A stretch of 20,510 bases of DNA. It comes from an uncultured Corynebacterium sp. (GTDB lineage: Bacteria; Actinomycetota; Actinomycetes; Mycobacteriales; Mycobacteriaceae). Under the pieces are notes generated by a model, which searched no databases, was not told where the DNA came from, and was given only the letters and a program-made list of their open reading frames with translations. Both the position numbers and the translations under genes were made by a program. Positions 5,211 through 12,893 of the stretch are shown piece after piece. The first letter of the stretch is position 1, and each line of letters begins with the position of its first letter. The stretch lies in contig NZ_CAMXWS010000033.1 in assembly GCF_947253065.1 (NCBI RefSeq), forward strand, positions 1-20,510, in the 5' to 3' direction.

Positions 5211-8200
5211 CTAGTCGTCGTATTCGAAGGACGGCTCTTCGCCCCAGAACACTTCTTCCACCACGCGGTGAGCCCGGCGCGTGGTTTTCAGATAGTGGTC
5301 CAGGAAGGCTTGCGCATCATGCGGGTCATAGCCAGCGGCACCGGCGACTTGGTTGAGCTGCGCGCCCGGGCCAGGCAGCTGGTCGGTACGTTTGCCAGTG
5401 ACGAGTACCAGGGCGTTGCGGGCTTCGGTGGCGAGCAGCCAGGCGCCAGTAAGCGTGCGTGCTTGTGGTGTAGTGATGATGCCGTTGGCTTCGTCTGTGG
5501 CCAAAAAATCCAGCACCTCAAGCGTAGAAGTGTTGTGCAATTCCTCGTACTCATCGGCGTGCATCATGGTGAGTAGTTGGACAGTCCACTCGATATCCGA
5601 CAAGGCGCCACGGCCCAGCTTGGTGTGGGTGGCCTTGTCCGCACCGCGGGGCAGACGCTCGTTGTCCACGCGTGCCTTGATACGGCGGATCTCTTGGATG
5701 TCAGCCTGGGTGGCACCGCCCTTGGGGTAGCGGAATTGATCGATGCGCTGGAGGAATTCAGTGCCCACTTCCCTATCACCGGCGACATAGGTGGCACGCA
5801 GCAGTGCTTGTTTCTCCCACACGGCACCCCATTCTTTGTAGTAGCGCTCGTACGAGGCAATGGTGCGCACGACCGGCCCGGACCGGCCTTCCGGGCGCAG
5901 GCCCAGGTCGACTTCGAGTGGTGGGTCGCCGGACGGCTTGGACAGGCGTTTGCGCATCTGATCGATGATCTTGGCGGCCCACGCGAGTGCTTCTGCTTCC
6001 TCGACGCCTTCGGCAGGTTCAGCAACAACGATGACATCTGCATCGGAGCCATAGCCCAGCTCCTGGCCACCGAGGCGGCCCATGCCGATCACGGCGATGC
6101 GCGCGAGTGGTTCTTCGACGCCGCGCTCGATCAGATCGGCGCGGATCTCGGCACGAATGCCGGCTTCAAGGACGGCGTCCCACACCCAAGAGAGCTGCTC
6201 GCAGACTTCGCGGACATCTATGAAGCCGAGCAGATCAGCCGATGCGATGCGAGCGAGCTCCGCGCGACGCAGTGAGCGGCCGATCTTCACTGCCTTGTCG
6301 GGATCATCATGGCGTTTGGTCGCGGCCACGAGTGCTTTGTAGACACGGTCGGGGGCGGTGTCGAGGAGCTTGGGTTGGGAGGCGCCGTCGCCAAGCTGTT
6401 TCACCACATCCGGGGCGGAAATGAGCAGGTTCGCTGCGTACGGCGACGTGCCCAGGATGTGCATGAGACGCTCGCCCACCACGCCTTCATCGCGCAACAT
6501 GCGCAAGAACCACGACTTGTCCACCGCTGCTTCAGACAGCTTCCGGTAGTTGAGCAGCCCAGCATCCGGATCCACGGTCTCCCCCAGCCACGCCATGAGC
6601 GTGGGCAGGAGGATTTGCTGCAACTTCGCCTTGCGGGAACTGCCTTTCGCCAGGGCAGAAAGGTGCTCGTAGGCGCGGTCCGGGTGCGTGTAGCCGAGCG
6701 CTTTCAGGCGGGTTTTCGCAGCTTCCGCGCCGAGCTGCGCCTCTCCGACACTCATGCCCGCGATCGAATTCAAAAGCGGACGGTAGAACAAACGCGTGTG
6801 CAGGTCGGTGATCTTCTTGCGCTCTTTTTTCAAGCGCCGGTCGAGTTCATCAACAGCATTCGCCGTCGGCGAAGTGATAAACCCGGAAGTGAGTGCCAGC
6901 CAACGGCGGTTTTCCACATCATCATCAGCGGGCAGCGTGTGAGTGCGCTTGAAACGGTGCAGCTGCAGGCGGTGCTCCAAAAGGCGCAAGAATTCATATG
7001 CTTCGACGAGGTCAGCGGCATCCTCACGGCCGATATAGCCACCAGCGGACAGTGCCTCGATCGAGGTAACGGTGTTCTGCGTCTGCACCGAAGGATCAAT
7101 ACGCCCGTGCACCAATTGCAGAAGCTGGACGGCGAATTCCGCATCGCGCAGGCCACCAGAGCCAAGTTTGAGCTCACGGGACCGCATGTCTTCCGGCACA
7201 TTCGACAACACGCGGCGACGCATCGCCTGCACGTCTTCCACAAAAGAATCACGCTGGGAGGACTCCCACACCATGGGTCGCAGCCGGTCGTAATACGCCT
7301 GGCCGAGCTCCATGTCGCCCGTCATTGGGCGGGCCTTCAGCAGCGCTTGAAATTCCCACGTTTCAGCCCAGCGCTTGTAGTACTTCTCGTGCGATTCAAG
7401 GGTGCGCACCAAGGCGCCGGATTTTCCTTCTGGGCGCAGGTTCGGATCCACATCAAAAAACGCGGCATTACCCACGGATGTCATTTCGCTGGCCACACGA
7501 GTGGCATGGGTATCGGCAGGTTCCGCGACAAAGATGACATCCACATCCGAGATGTAATTCAGCTCCCGCGCACCACATTTGCCCATCGCGATGACAGCGA
7601 GCTTGCCGTCATATTCATCGTCGCCATACACCGAGCGCACGGCCACAGCCAGAGCAGCCGTCAGCGCGGCATCCGCGATCGTGGTCAACAGCTCGGTGAC
7701 CTCGTTGTACCCCAGCTCATCTTGATGCGCGCCGTAGCCCTTGAACGCCGAATACGTGCCCGCCAGATCCGCCGCCGCAACGCGCATCACCAGCGTGCGG
7801 TAAGCATTTTTCAGCAGCTTCTTCGCCTCAGGTCCACTCACCGCCGCACGGTAAGTGCCCGTGCAATCAATGCTTTTCGACGCCGTCGGGTCCCCCTCCA
7901 CCGGCTCCGCATCCACCGCCGAAAGCATCGCCTGGAAAATCTCCTCGGAGGTAGGCAACGGTTCTGCGAGTAGCTTCCACTCTTCCGGGTGCGCCACCAA
8001 GTGATCGCCCAAAGCTGTGGAGCCACCAAGCAGGGCGAAGAGGCGGACGCGGAGCACGTCGTCGTCGATAAGCGCTTGGCGCAATTCTTCGTACTTATCG
8101 CCCAGTGCTTCCGCGAGCCGGAAGCTGGTGTTCAGCGTCAGATCGGGATTGCCCGACCCGCCGAGCGTGTACAAAACATCGTTGTCGCTCCAGCCGAGTT

Positions 8201-8273
8201 TCTCTAAATCCTCAGCCGCATGCGCCCCAGTGAGCGCCAGTTGCGCAGGCGACGGTGAGCTACTGCGAGCCAT
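5211..8273 (-). CDS. glnE: Glutamine synthetase adenylyltransferase/deadenylylase
   Basis: GlnE adds AMP to, and removes it from, a tyrosine of glutamine synthetase I, turning the enzyme down or up with nitrogen supply. The 1020-residue product has both nucleotidyltransferase halves. The N-terminal (deadenylylase) domain has GKCGARELNYISDVDVIF at about 231-248. The C-terminal (adenylyltransferase) domain has GRLGGQELGYGSDADVIV at about 732-749. Each is followed by its partner helix motif (KLGSGGLRDAEFAVQLL near 369 and KLGRGALSDIEWTVQLL in the second half). Length fits the corynebacterial family (about 1045). The start ATG 8273 has AAAGGA five bases upstream and lies 19 bases after the glnA2 stop, so glnA2-glnE is an operon. 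The usual target is GlnA, which is not in this window; GlnA2 lacks the target tyrosine motif. Confidence 0.97.
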   Translation of the reverse strand: MARSSSPSPAQLALTGAHAAEDLEKLGWSDNDVLYTLGGSGNPDLTLNTSFRLAEALGDKYEELRQALIDDDVLRVRLFALLGGSTALGDHLVAHPEEWKLLAEPLPTSEEIFQAMLSAVDAEPVEGDPTASKSIDCTGTYRAAVSGPEAKKLLKNAYRTLVMRVAAADLAGTYSAFKGYGAHQDELGYNEVTELLTTIADAALTAALAVAVRSVYGDDEYDGKLAVIAMGKCGARELNYISDVDVIFVAEPADTHATRVASEMTSVGNAAFFDVDPNLRPEGKSGALVRTLESHEKYYKRWAETWEFQALLKARPMTGDMELGQAYYDRLRPMVWESSQRDSFVEDVQAMRRRVLSNVPEDMRSRELKLGSGGLRDAEFAVQLLQLVHGRIDPSVQTQNTVTSIEALSAGGYIGREDAADLVEAYEFLRLLEHRLQLHRFKRTHTLPADDDVENRRWLALTSGFITSPTANAVDELDRRLKKERKKITDLHTRLFYRPLLNSIAGMSVGEAQLGAEAAKTRLKALGYTHPDRAYEHLSALAKGSSRKAKLQQILLPTLMAWLGETVDPDAGLLNYRKLSEAAVDKSWFLRMLRDEGVVGERLMHILGTSPYAANLLISAPDVVKQLGDGASQPKLLDTAPDRVYKALVAATKRHDDPDKAVKIGRSLRRAELARIASADLLGFIDVREVCEQLSWVWDAVLEAGIRAEIRADLIERGVEEPLARIAVIGMGRLGGQELGYGSDADVIVVAEPAEGVEEAEALAWAAKIIDQMRKRLSKPSGDPPLEVDLGLRPEGRSGPVVRTIASYERYYKEWGAVWEKQALLRATYVAGDREVGTEFLQRIDQFRYPKGGATQADIQEIRRIKARVDNERLPRGADKATHTKLGRGALSDIEWTVQLLTMMHADEYEELHNTSTLEVLDFLATDEANGIITTPQARTLTGAWLLATEARNALVLVTGKRTDQLPGPGAQLNQVAGAAGYDPHDAQAFLDHYLKTTRRAHRVVEEVFWGEEPSFEYDD

Positions 8274-8278
8274 GATTC

Positions 8279-8298
8279 CTTTCTAGAGCTTTCTAGAG
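8279..8298. repeat. Tandem 10-bp repeat at the glnA2-glnE junction
   Basis: CTTTCTAGAG occurs twice head-to-tail (8279-8288, 8289-8298). Read on the minus strand, one copy contains the glnA2 TAG stop and the other supplies the AAAGG of the glnE ribosome site. Confidence 0.85.
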
Positions 8299-9615
8299 AT
8301 TCAGATTATTGGCCAGTTCCCACGGGGTGATCTGATCTTCGTAGGCATGCCACTCATCCCACTTGGAGCGCAGGAAGAATTCGAAGACCTGCTCGCCCAG
8401 CACTTCTGCCATGAATTCGGATTTCTCCAGCACACGCAGTGCCGCGTCCAGCGAGCCCGGAAGGTCCTTATAGCCCATCGCGCGGCGCTCCCGGCGGGTC
8501 AGCGCGAACACGTCGTCCACAGCGGGCTCGCCAAGCTCGAGGCCTTTTTCAATGCCATCAAGTCCGGCTGCAAAGATCGCCGCATACGCCAAATACGGGT
8601 TGGCGGCGGAATCGATGGTGCGGACCTCGATGCGTCGAGAAGCGCTCTTGTGCAGTCGGTACGTGGGCACGCGCACCATCGCCGAACGGTTAGACACGCC
8701 CCATGTCGCTGCCGTCGGTGCCTCCGAACCGAATTGGAGGCGCTTATACGAATTCACCCACTGGTTCGTCACCGCGGAGATCTCCCCCGCGTGCTCGATC
8801 AAACCGGCGATGAACTGGCGTGCAGTCTTGGACAACGAGTACTCATCGTCCGGGTCGTGGAATGCGTTGTCGTCGCCCTCGAAAAGCGAGAAGTGCGTAT
8901 GCATCGCCGAACCGTTGTACTCGCGGAAAGGCTTGGGCATGAACGTGGCTAGCACGCCATTGAATTCCGCGACTGTTTTGACCACGTAGCGGAAGGCGAT
9001 CACGTTATCCGCCATCGTCAACGCGTCCGTGTGGCGCAGGTCGATCTCCTGCTGGCCTGGCGAACCTTCGTGGTGGGAGAATTCCGTGACAATGCCCATG
9101 TACTCCAGCGCGGAAACAGCCTGACGACGGAACCGCGGTGCCTGGTTCTGCTTGGCCTGGTCGAAGTACCCGCCGTCGTCAACAGGCTTCGGCTCATCGC
9201 CTTTGAGCACGTAGAACTCAATCTCCGGGCTAGCCATGCACTCGAATCCCGCGTCCGCTGCCTTGTTCAACTGGCGGCGCAGCACCTGGCGCGGATCCGC
9301 ATACAACGGATTGCCGTCCGGCATAGAGATATCGCAGAACATACGCGCGGTCTGCAGCCCGTCCTCTACATCAAAAGGCAGAGGCTGATACGTCGACGGG
9401 TCCGGGAGCAACAGAGTGTCCGACTCCGACACACGAGAAAAGCCCTCGATCGAAGAGCCATCGAAGCCGACGCCCTCATCAAAAGCTGTCTCCAGCTCCG
9501 CCGGGGACATCATCACGGTTTTCAGCTCCCCGAAAAGGTCCGTGAACCAGAGGCGGATGAAGCGGATATCCCGCTCTTCAACGTCGCGCAGAACGTTTTC
9601 TTGTTGGCTGTTCAT
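8293..9615 (-). CDS. glnA2: Glutamine synthetase, type I (GlnA2)
   Basis: Glutamine synthetase makes glutamine from glutamate, ammonia and ATP in the cytosol. The 440-residue product starts MNSQQENVLRDVEERDI. It carries the signature FDGSSIEGF (about 51-59), the ATP-binding signature KPFREYNGSAMHTHFS and the glutamate-binding region PYLAYAA. The C-terminal tyrosine motif NLYDLP, adenylylated in the beta subtype, is absent; this region reads RRAMGYKDLPGSL. That fits the alpha subtype, as reported for C. glutamicum GlnA2 from memory. The frame is open to 9729, but family length and the conserved N-terminus favour ATG 9615. TACGCT lies seven bases before it, a leaderless layout, although GGTGGG could also act as ribosome site. 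It forms an operon with glnE. No AmtR-like box was found upstream. Confidence 0.96.
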   Translation of the reverse strand: MNSQQENVLRDVEERDIRFIRLWFTDLFGELKTVMMSPAELETAFDEGVGFDGSSIEGFSRVSESDTLLLPDPSTYQPLPFDVEDGLQTARMFCDISMPDGNPLYADPRQVLRRQLNKAADAGFECMASPEIEFYVLKGDEPKPVDDGGYFDQAKQNQAPRFRRQAVSALEYMGIVTEFSHHEGSPGQQEIDLRHTDALTMADNVIAFRYVVKTVAEFNGVLATFMPKPFREYNGSAMHTHFSLFEGDDNAFHDPDDEYSLSKTARQFIAGLIEHAGEISAVTNQWVNSYKRLQFGSEAPTAATWGVSNRSAMVRVPTYRLHKSASRRIEVRTIDSAANPYLAYAAIFAAGLDGIEKGLELGEPAVDDVFALTRRERRAMGYKDLPGSLDAALRVLEKSEFMAEVLGEQVFEFFLRSKWDEWHAYEDQITPWELANNLNL

Positions 9616-9622
9616 GCCCACC

Positions 9623-9628
9623 AGCGTA
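9623..9628 (-). promoter_or_regulatory. Candidate -10 element (TACGCT) of glnA2
   Basis: TACGCT fits TANNNT and ends seven bases before ATG 9615, consistent with a leaderless glnA2-glnE transcript. The -35 is not recognisable. Confidence 0.4.
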
Positions 9629-9665
9629 GTGAGCTTAAGGCCCTTCCGGAGCAGCATCCGCTCGG

Positions 9666-9671
9666 TAGAGT
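9666..9671 (+). promoter_or_regulatory. Candidate -10 element (TAGAGT) of the CYTH-CHAD gene
   Basis: TAGAGT fits TANNNT and would give a leader of about 36 bases containing GAAAGAAGG before ATG 9714. Confidence 0.4.
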
Positions 9672-9713
9672 GGAAGGTGAGTGAATTGACCCCCGGAAAG
9701 AAGGTCAGCCCCA

Positions 9714-11309
9714 ATGAGCTCACAAACATTCATCGAGGTCGAAGCAAAATTCGCGGTGGATGAGACCATCGCGCCCCCCGATTTGACTGCGTTGTCTGCA
9801 GTGGCGTCGGCAGGCGAAACTGCCCACCACAGCTTGTCCGCGATCTACTACGACACCGCGGATCTACGTCTCACCCGCGCAAAAATCACGCTGCGGCGCC
9901 GCACTGGCGGCAAGGACGACGGTTGGCACATCAAACTCCCCGGCTCTCACGGCCGCACGGAGCTGCACGCCGAACTGTCCGATCCCGCAACCCCGCCCGC
10001 GGAACTGCTTGACGCGGTACGCGCGATTATCCGCAACGAACCACTCGCACCCATCGCGCAGGTAGACAACAAGCGCGCCGAAACACCGCTTTTCGACGTC
10101 GCCGGTGACCAAATCGCCGAATTCTGCGACGACCGCGTCACCGCGTGGTCGCTCCTGCCCGGTGGCCAGCAGACGTCATGGCGTGAATGGGAAGTCGAAC
10201 TGGCTGGTGAGCTGTCTGAAACTGTCAGCGGCGTCGCCCTCCTGCACGAAGCCACGTCGCTGTTGATCAACCAGGGCGCACGCAAGTCCGCGTCTGCCTC
10301 CAAGCTGGCAACCGCACTCGGTGATTCGGTGGACAACGCTCCCCTCCCGCCGTACCTGAATACGGAGGGCCTTGAGGAGGATTCTCCAGCTAAGGCCGTC
10401 GTCGATTCGCTGCGCGTGCAGCGCGACCGCCTCGTTGAATGGGACCCGAAAGTCCGCAACGACGAATGGGATTCTGTCCACCAGATGCGCGTGGCCACTC
10501 GTGAGCTGCGCAGCCTGTTAGAAACATTCGAGGGAATTCTCGCCGGCGAAGAAATCGCCCACCTCGAAAGCGAACTCAAGGAGCTCGCTGCGCTGCTTGG
10601 CACAGCCCGCGACGCCGAAGTGGTCGAGGCACGCTTCGCGGAACTGCTTGATTCTGATGCCACCGGCATGATTGACGAAAGCGCCGCCGACCACATCCGC
10701 GGTGACATGCGCGTCGAATACGAGCGTGCCCACCGACGCATCGTGCGCACCCTGAATTCCGAGCGCTACCTGAAGCTTCTCGACGACATCGACGCTCTCC
10801 TTGCCAACCCTCCCCTCGCCGCAAATGCCGGCGCAGAGGAGCTCGACGGTGAGACAGAATCTGCTGAACCGCGTGATTCCGCAGAGATCCTCTTCGACCA
10901 CCTCGAGGGCGGCTACAAGAAGGTGGCCAAGCGCCACAAGCTAGCCAAGGTGCACTACCACGACACGTCCCTGTCGCTACACGAGCGCGAGGACTATGTT
11001 CATGACGTACGCAAGGCCGCCAAGAAACTGCGGTATGCCGCCAATGCTGCCAAGGACAGCGGTTTGAAGGCAGAGAAGCTCTCCAAGGCCTGCAAGGAAT
11101 TGCAGGAGGTCTTGGGCGATTTCCAGGACGCGGTGACATCACGTGACCGCATTGAAAAGCTCACCGAAGCCGCACGTCGCCGTGGCGAGGACACATTCGC
11201 CTACGGCATGCTCTATGAGCGCGAAATCAACCGCGGTGAAAAAGCCCTCGAGCGTTATCCGAAGGCAATGAAGGCTGTGAAGAAGGCCTTCAAGAAGATC
11301 GAGCCTTAA
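9714..11309 (+). CDS. CYTH and CHAD domain-containing protein
   Basis: The 531-residue product joins an N-terminal CYTH domain (about 1-205) to a C-terminal CHAD domain (about 225-525). CYTH has the ExExK motif at the start (E8, E10, K12 in EVEAK), the basic strand KITLRRRTG and REWEVEL, which line a tunnel that binds triphosphate or polyphosphate with metal. CHAD has two helical halves, each with the conserved His-Arg helix: HQMRVATRELRSLL near 256 and VHDVRKAAKKLRYA near 427. CHAD domains bind polyphosphate through such basic residues. A linker and acidic loop (about 370-390) separate the halves. Substrate and reaction are not shown here; triphosphatase activity is known for some CYTH members. 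ATG 9714 has GAAAGAAGG upstream. The gene is divergent from glnA2 with a 98-base gap and ends three bases from the convergent SPOR-like gene. Confidence 0.93.
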   Translation: MSSQTFIEVEAKFAVDETIAPPDLTALSAVASAGETAHHSLSAIYYDTADLRLTRAKITLRRRTGGKDDGWHIKLPGSHGRTELHAELSDPATPPAELLDAVRAIIRNEPLAPIAQVDNKRAETPLFDVAGDQIAEFCDDRVTAWSLLPGGQQTSWREWEVELAGELSETVSGVALLHEATSLLINQGARKSASASKLATALGDSVDNAPLPPYLNTEGLEEDSPAKAVVDSLRVQRDRLVEWDPKVRNDEWDSVHQMRVATRELRSLLETFEGILAGEEIAHLESELKELAALLGTARDAEVVEARFAELLDSDATGMIDESAADHIRGDMRVEYERAHRRIVRTLNSERYLKLLDDIDALLANPPLAANAGAEELDGETESAEPRDSAEILFDHLEGGYKKVAKRHKLAKVHYHDTSLSLHEREDYVHDVRKAAKKLRYAANAAKDSGLKAEKLSKACKELQEVLGDFQDAVTSRDRIEKLTEAARRRGEDTFAYGMLYEREINRGEKALERYPKAMKAVKKAFKKIEP

Positions 11310-11312
11310 GCT

Positions 11313-11519
11313 CTACTTCTCCCACGAGGCCGGCTGACCCCAGTTGTCGTCGGCCTCGTCTTGCGCTTCAGCGATCTTATTGCGCTGCTTCGCCGTCTCC
11401 AGGGCGTGCTCTGCCTCTTCGCGAGTGTCATACGGGCCCATCCGATCATCCCAGGAGCCTGCCTTGCCCTGCGAGACCTCGTGGGTGGTCGGGTGGAAGT
11501 AGAATTTCTCGTCGCTCAT
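11313..11519 (-). CDS. Small SPOR-like protein
   Basis: The 68-residue product starts MSDEKFYFHPTTHEVSQGK and contains RMGPYDTREEAEHALE, a pattern typical of short corynebacterial proteins annotated as SPOR-domain-like. Classical SPOR domains bind denuded peptidoglycan outside the membrane. This one has no signal peptide or membrane segment, so that role is doubtful and the domain call is weak. The tail is acidic with tryptophans (DEADDNWGQPASWEK). The frame stays open upstream to 11801, but ATG 11519 has AAAGGA nine bases upstream, and the upstream translation (Arg-rich, low complexity) looks non-coding and runs into the divergent gene. It converges on the CYTH-CHAD gene with only three bases between stops. 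Confidence 0.8.
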   Translation of the reverse strand: MSDEKFYFHPTTHEVSQGKAGSWDDRMGPYDTREEAEHALETAKQRNKIAEAQDEADDNWGQPASWEK

Positions 11520-11541
11520 AGCGTGGCGTCCTTTCCATTGT

Positions 11542-11570
11542 TTTCTAAGGCGAAGATGCTCTGCTGACAA
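11542..11570 (-). promoter_or_regulatory. Candidate promoter of the SPOR-like gene
   Basis: On the minus strand TTGTCA (11570-11565) and TAGAAA (11547-11542) are separated by 17 bases, close to a sigma-A promoter. The leader would be about 20 bases with AAAGGA before ATG 11519. Confidence 0.45.
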
Positions 11571-11663
11571 GGCTACCTGTGGCCGGTTGGTACTGTTGTG
11601 AGGGTAATTTTCGCCCCGCCGACCGGGCCCTTTTAGCTGGGCCGAAAGGAAGAGCATTCCCCC

Positions 11664-12893
11664 ATGGCTGTGTGGACCACCCCATCGACCCCTGCGTCTG
11701 ACCGCATCGCGGAGCTTCACCGCAGCCGCACCGGCACCGCTGCCCCTCACACGGCTGATGCCCCGGGCACGTTCGTCGTGGTGGGTGAGAATGCGGATCA
11801 CTTCGGCGGCATCACCATCATCGGTCTAACGGAGCTGCGCGCCGCAGCAGCGGTGAGCCCGCGCGAGGATTCCACCATCAACGTGCACTGCGATTTCGCA
11901 GGCACAACGTTTGAGGACTCGGTGGAAAACGAGCGCATTGCCAAGCTGGCGGAGCCGGAGGACGAAGAAGCCGAGAACACATCTCACACGGTGGCAGAGC
12001 GCTTCGGCGGTTTGATCCACACGCTGATCGGCAGGCAGATGCTCTCGCGCGACACCGCGGGCATGGACATCACGATTGTTTCAGATATCCCGCTCGGAGC
12101 CGGGCTCGGCGCATTCCATGCGGCTGATGCAGCAGTCGCCTTGGCACTGCTGGGGAGCGACGAAGAAATCGACGCTGCCCCGCTGCGCACCCGCCTCGCC
12201 GAGATCGCCTCGCAGTCTGCGAAGACGTTCTCTGATCTGCCTGTCCTACGGGCACGCCACTCGGCAGCACTGCGTGGCCACGATGGCACTGTTTCGGTGA
12301 TCGATTACGCAGATGGTTCGCTGACTCAGGCTCCGCACCCGTCGAAGGCAGGCGTACGGGTCTTTTCGGTCGCACCGGCACACGGCGCACCGTTTGTCGA
12401 CGACACCCGCACCGTCGAAAAAGGCCGCGAATTCATCGACGACGCCTGCACCAATTTCGGTGTTTCCTCCCTGCGCCAGCTGCCCAATGCGGCCGATCGC
12501 GTCGTGGAGTGGGTCGATGCGCGCCACCACGTCCACGGCACGGATTCCGCACCAACACTGGAGGATGCCCGTGCCTGGGTCGATTTCGGCGAAACCGAAA
12601 CCGAACTGGCTGGCAATGCAGCCCGTGCACTGCGCTCGATGCGTGCTGATGAATTCTTCCAGGTCATCGCCCAGCCCGAAACCACTCCAGGACTGCCTAC
12701 GCCGGATCAGCTCGTTGAGCTGCTCACGTTGCGTGGCGCACGTGCAGCGCGTCCGGCGGCCGCCGGAATGTCGCAGGCAGCGATCGTCTACCTGCCCAAT
12801 GCTGCAGCAGACGAGACGGTCGCAAACCTCAGCGACGACGGCCTGACCATCGTGGAGATCACGCCCGGCGCGCCAGCTCGCGTGATCAGCTAG
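11664..12893 (+). CDS. Galactokinase-like GHMP-family protein with degenerate motifs
   Basis: The 409-residue product aligns by eye with galactokinase. APGTFVVVGENADHFGG (about 33-49) stands where APGRVNLIGEHTDYNGG is expected, and IPLGAGLGAFHA (142-153) stands where the GLSSSA phosphate loop is expected. The catalytic Arg is Thr (T36), the motif His is Asn, the three loop serines are Gly-Ala-Phe, and the catalytic Asp motif MDQ is absent (SDLPV near that place). The third GHMP motif (Gly-Gly-Gly-Phe-Gly-Gly) is replaced by AAAGMSQAA. The fold is thus likely kept, but sugar kinase activity is doubtful. ATG 11664 has GAAAGGAAG upstream at a long spacing. No other galactose genes are nearby. 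Its TAG shares the CTAG with the stop of the opposite-strand RNB gene. Confidence 0.8.
   Translation: MAVWTTPSTPASDRIAELHRSRTGTAAPHTADAPGTFVVVGENADHFGGITIIGLTELRAAAAVSPREDSTINVHCDFAGTTFEDSVENERIAKLAEPEDEEAENTSHTVAERFGGLIHTLIGRQMLSRDTAGMDITIVSDIPLGAGLGAFHAADAAVALALLGSDEEIDAAPLRTRLAEIASQSAKTFSDLPVLRARHSAALRGHDGTVSVIDYADGSLTQAPHPSKAGVRVFSVAPAHGAPFVDDTRTVEKGREFIDDACTNFGVSSLRQLPNAADRVVEWVDARHHVHGTDSAPTLEDARAWVDFGETETELAGNAARALRSMRADEFFQVIAQPETTPGLPTPDQLVELLTLRGARAARPAAAGMSQAAIVYLPNAAADETVANLSDDGLTIVEITPGAPARVIS

Noticed and set aside
6309..7973. Plus-strand open frame of 554 codons opposite glnE
   Set aside because: It is antisense to a clear GlnE reading frame with all family motifs. Its translation is rich in His, Arg and Gln without domains, as expected from the complement of GC-rich coding DNA.
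9616..9729. Longer start for glnA2 at 9729
   Set aside because: The extra 38 residues do not belong to the glutamine synthetase N-terminus and overlap the start of the divergent CYTH-CHAD gene.
11620..11650. GGCCC-TTTTAGCT-GGGCC before the galactokinase-like gene
   Set aside because: Only five base pairs with an eight-base loop; too weak to call a regulatory hairpin.
11520..11801. Longer start for the SPOR-like gene
   Set aside because: The added part is Arg/Gly-rich and overlaps the divergent galactokinase-like gene; AAAGGA supports ATG 11519.
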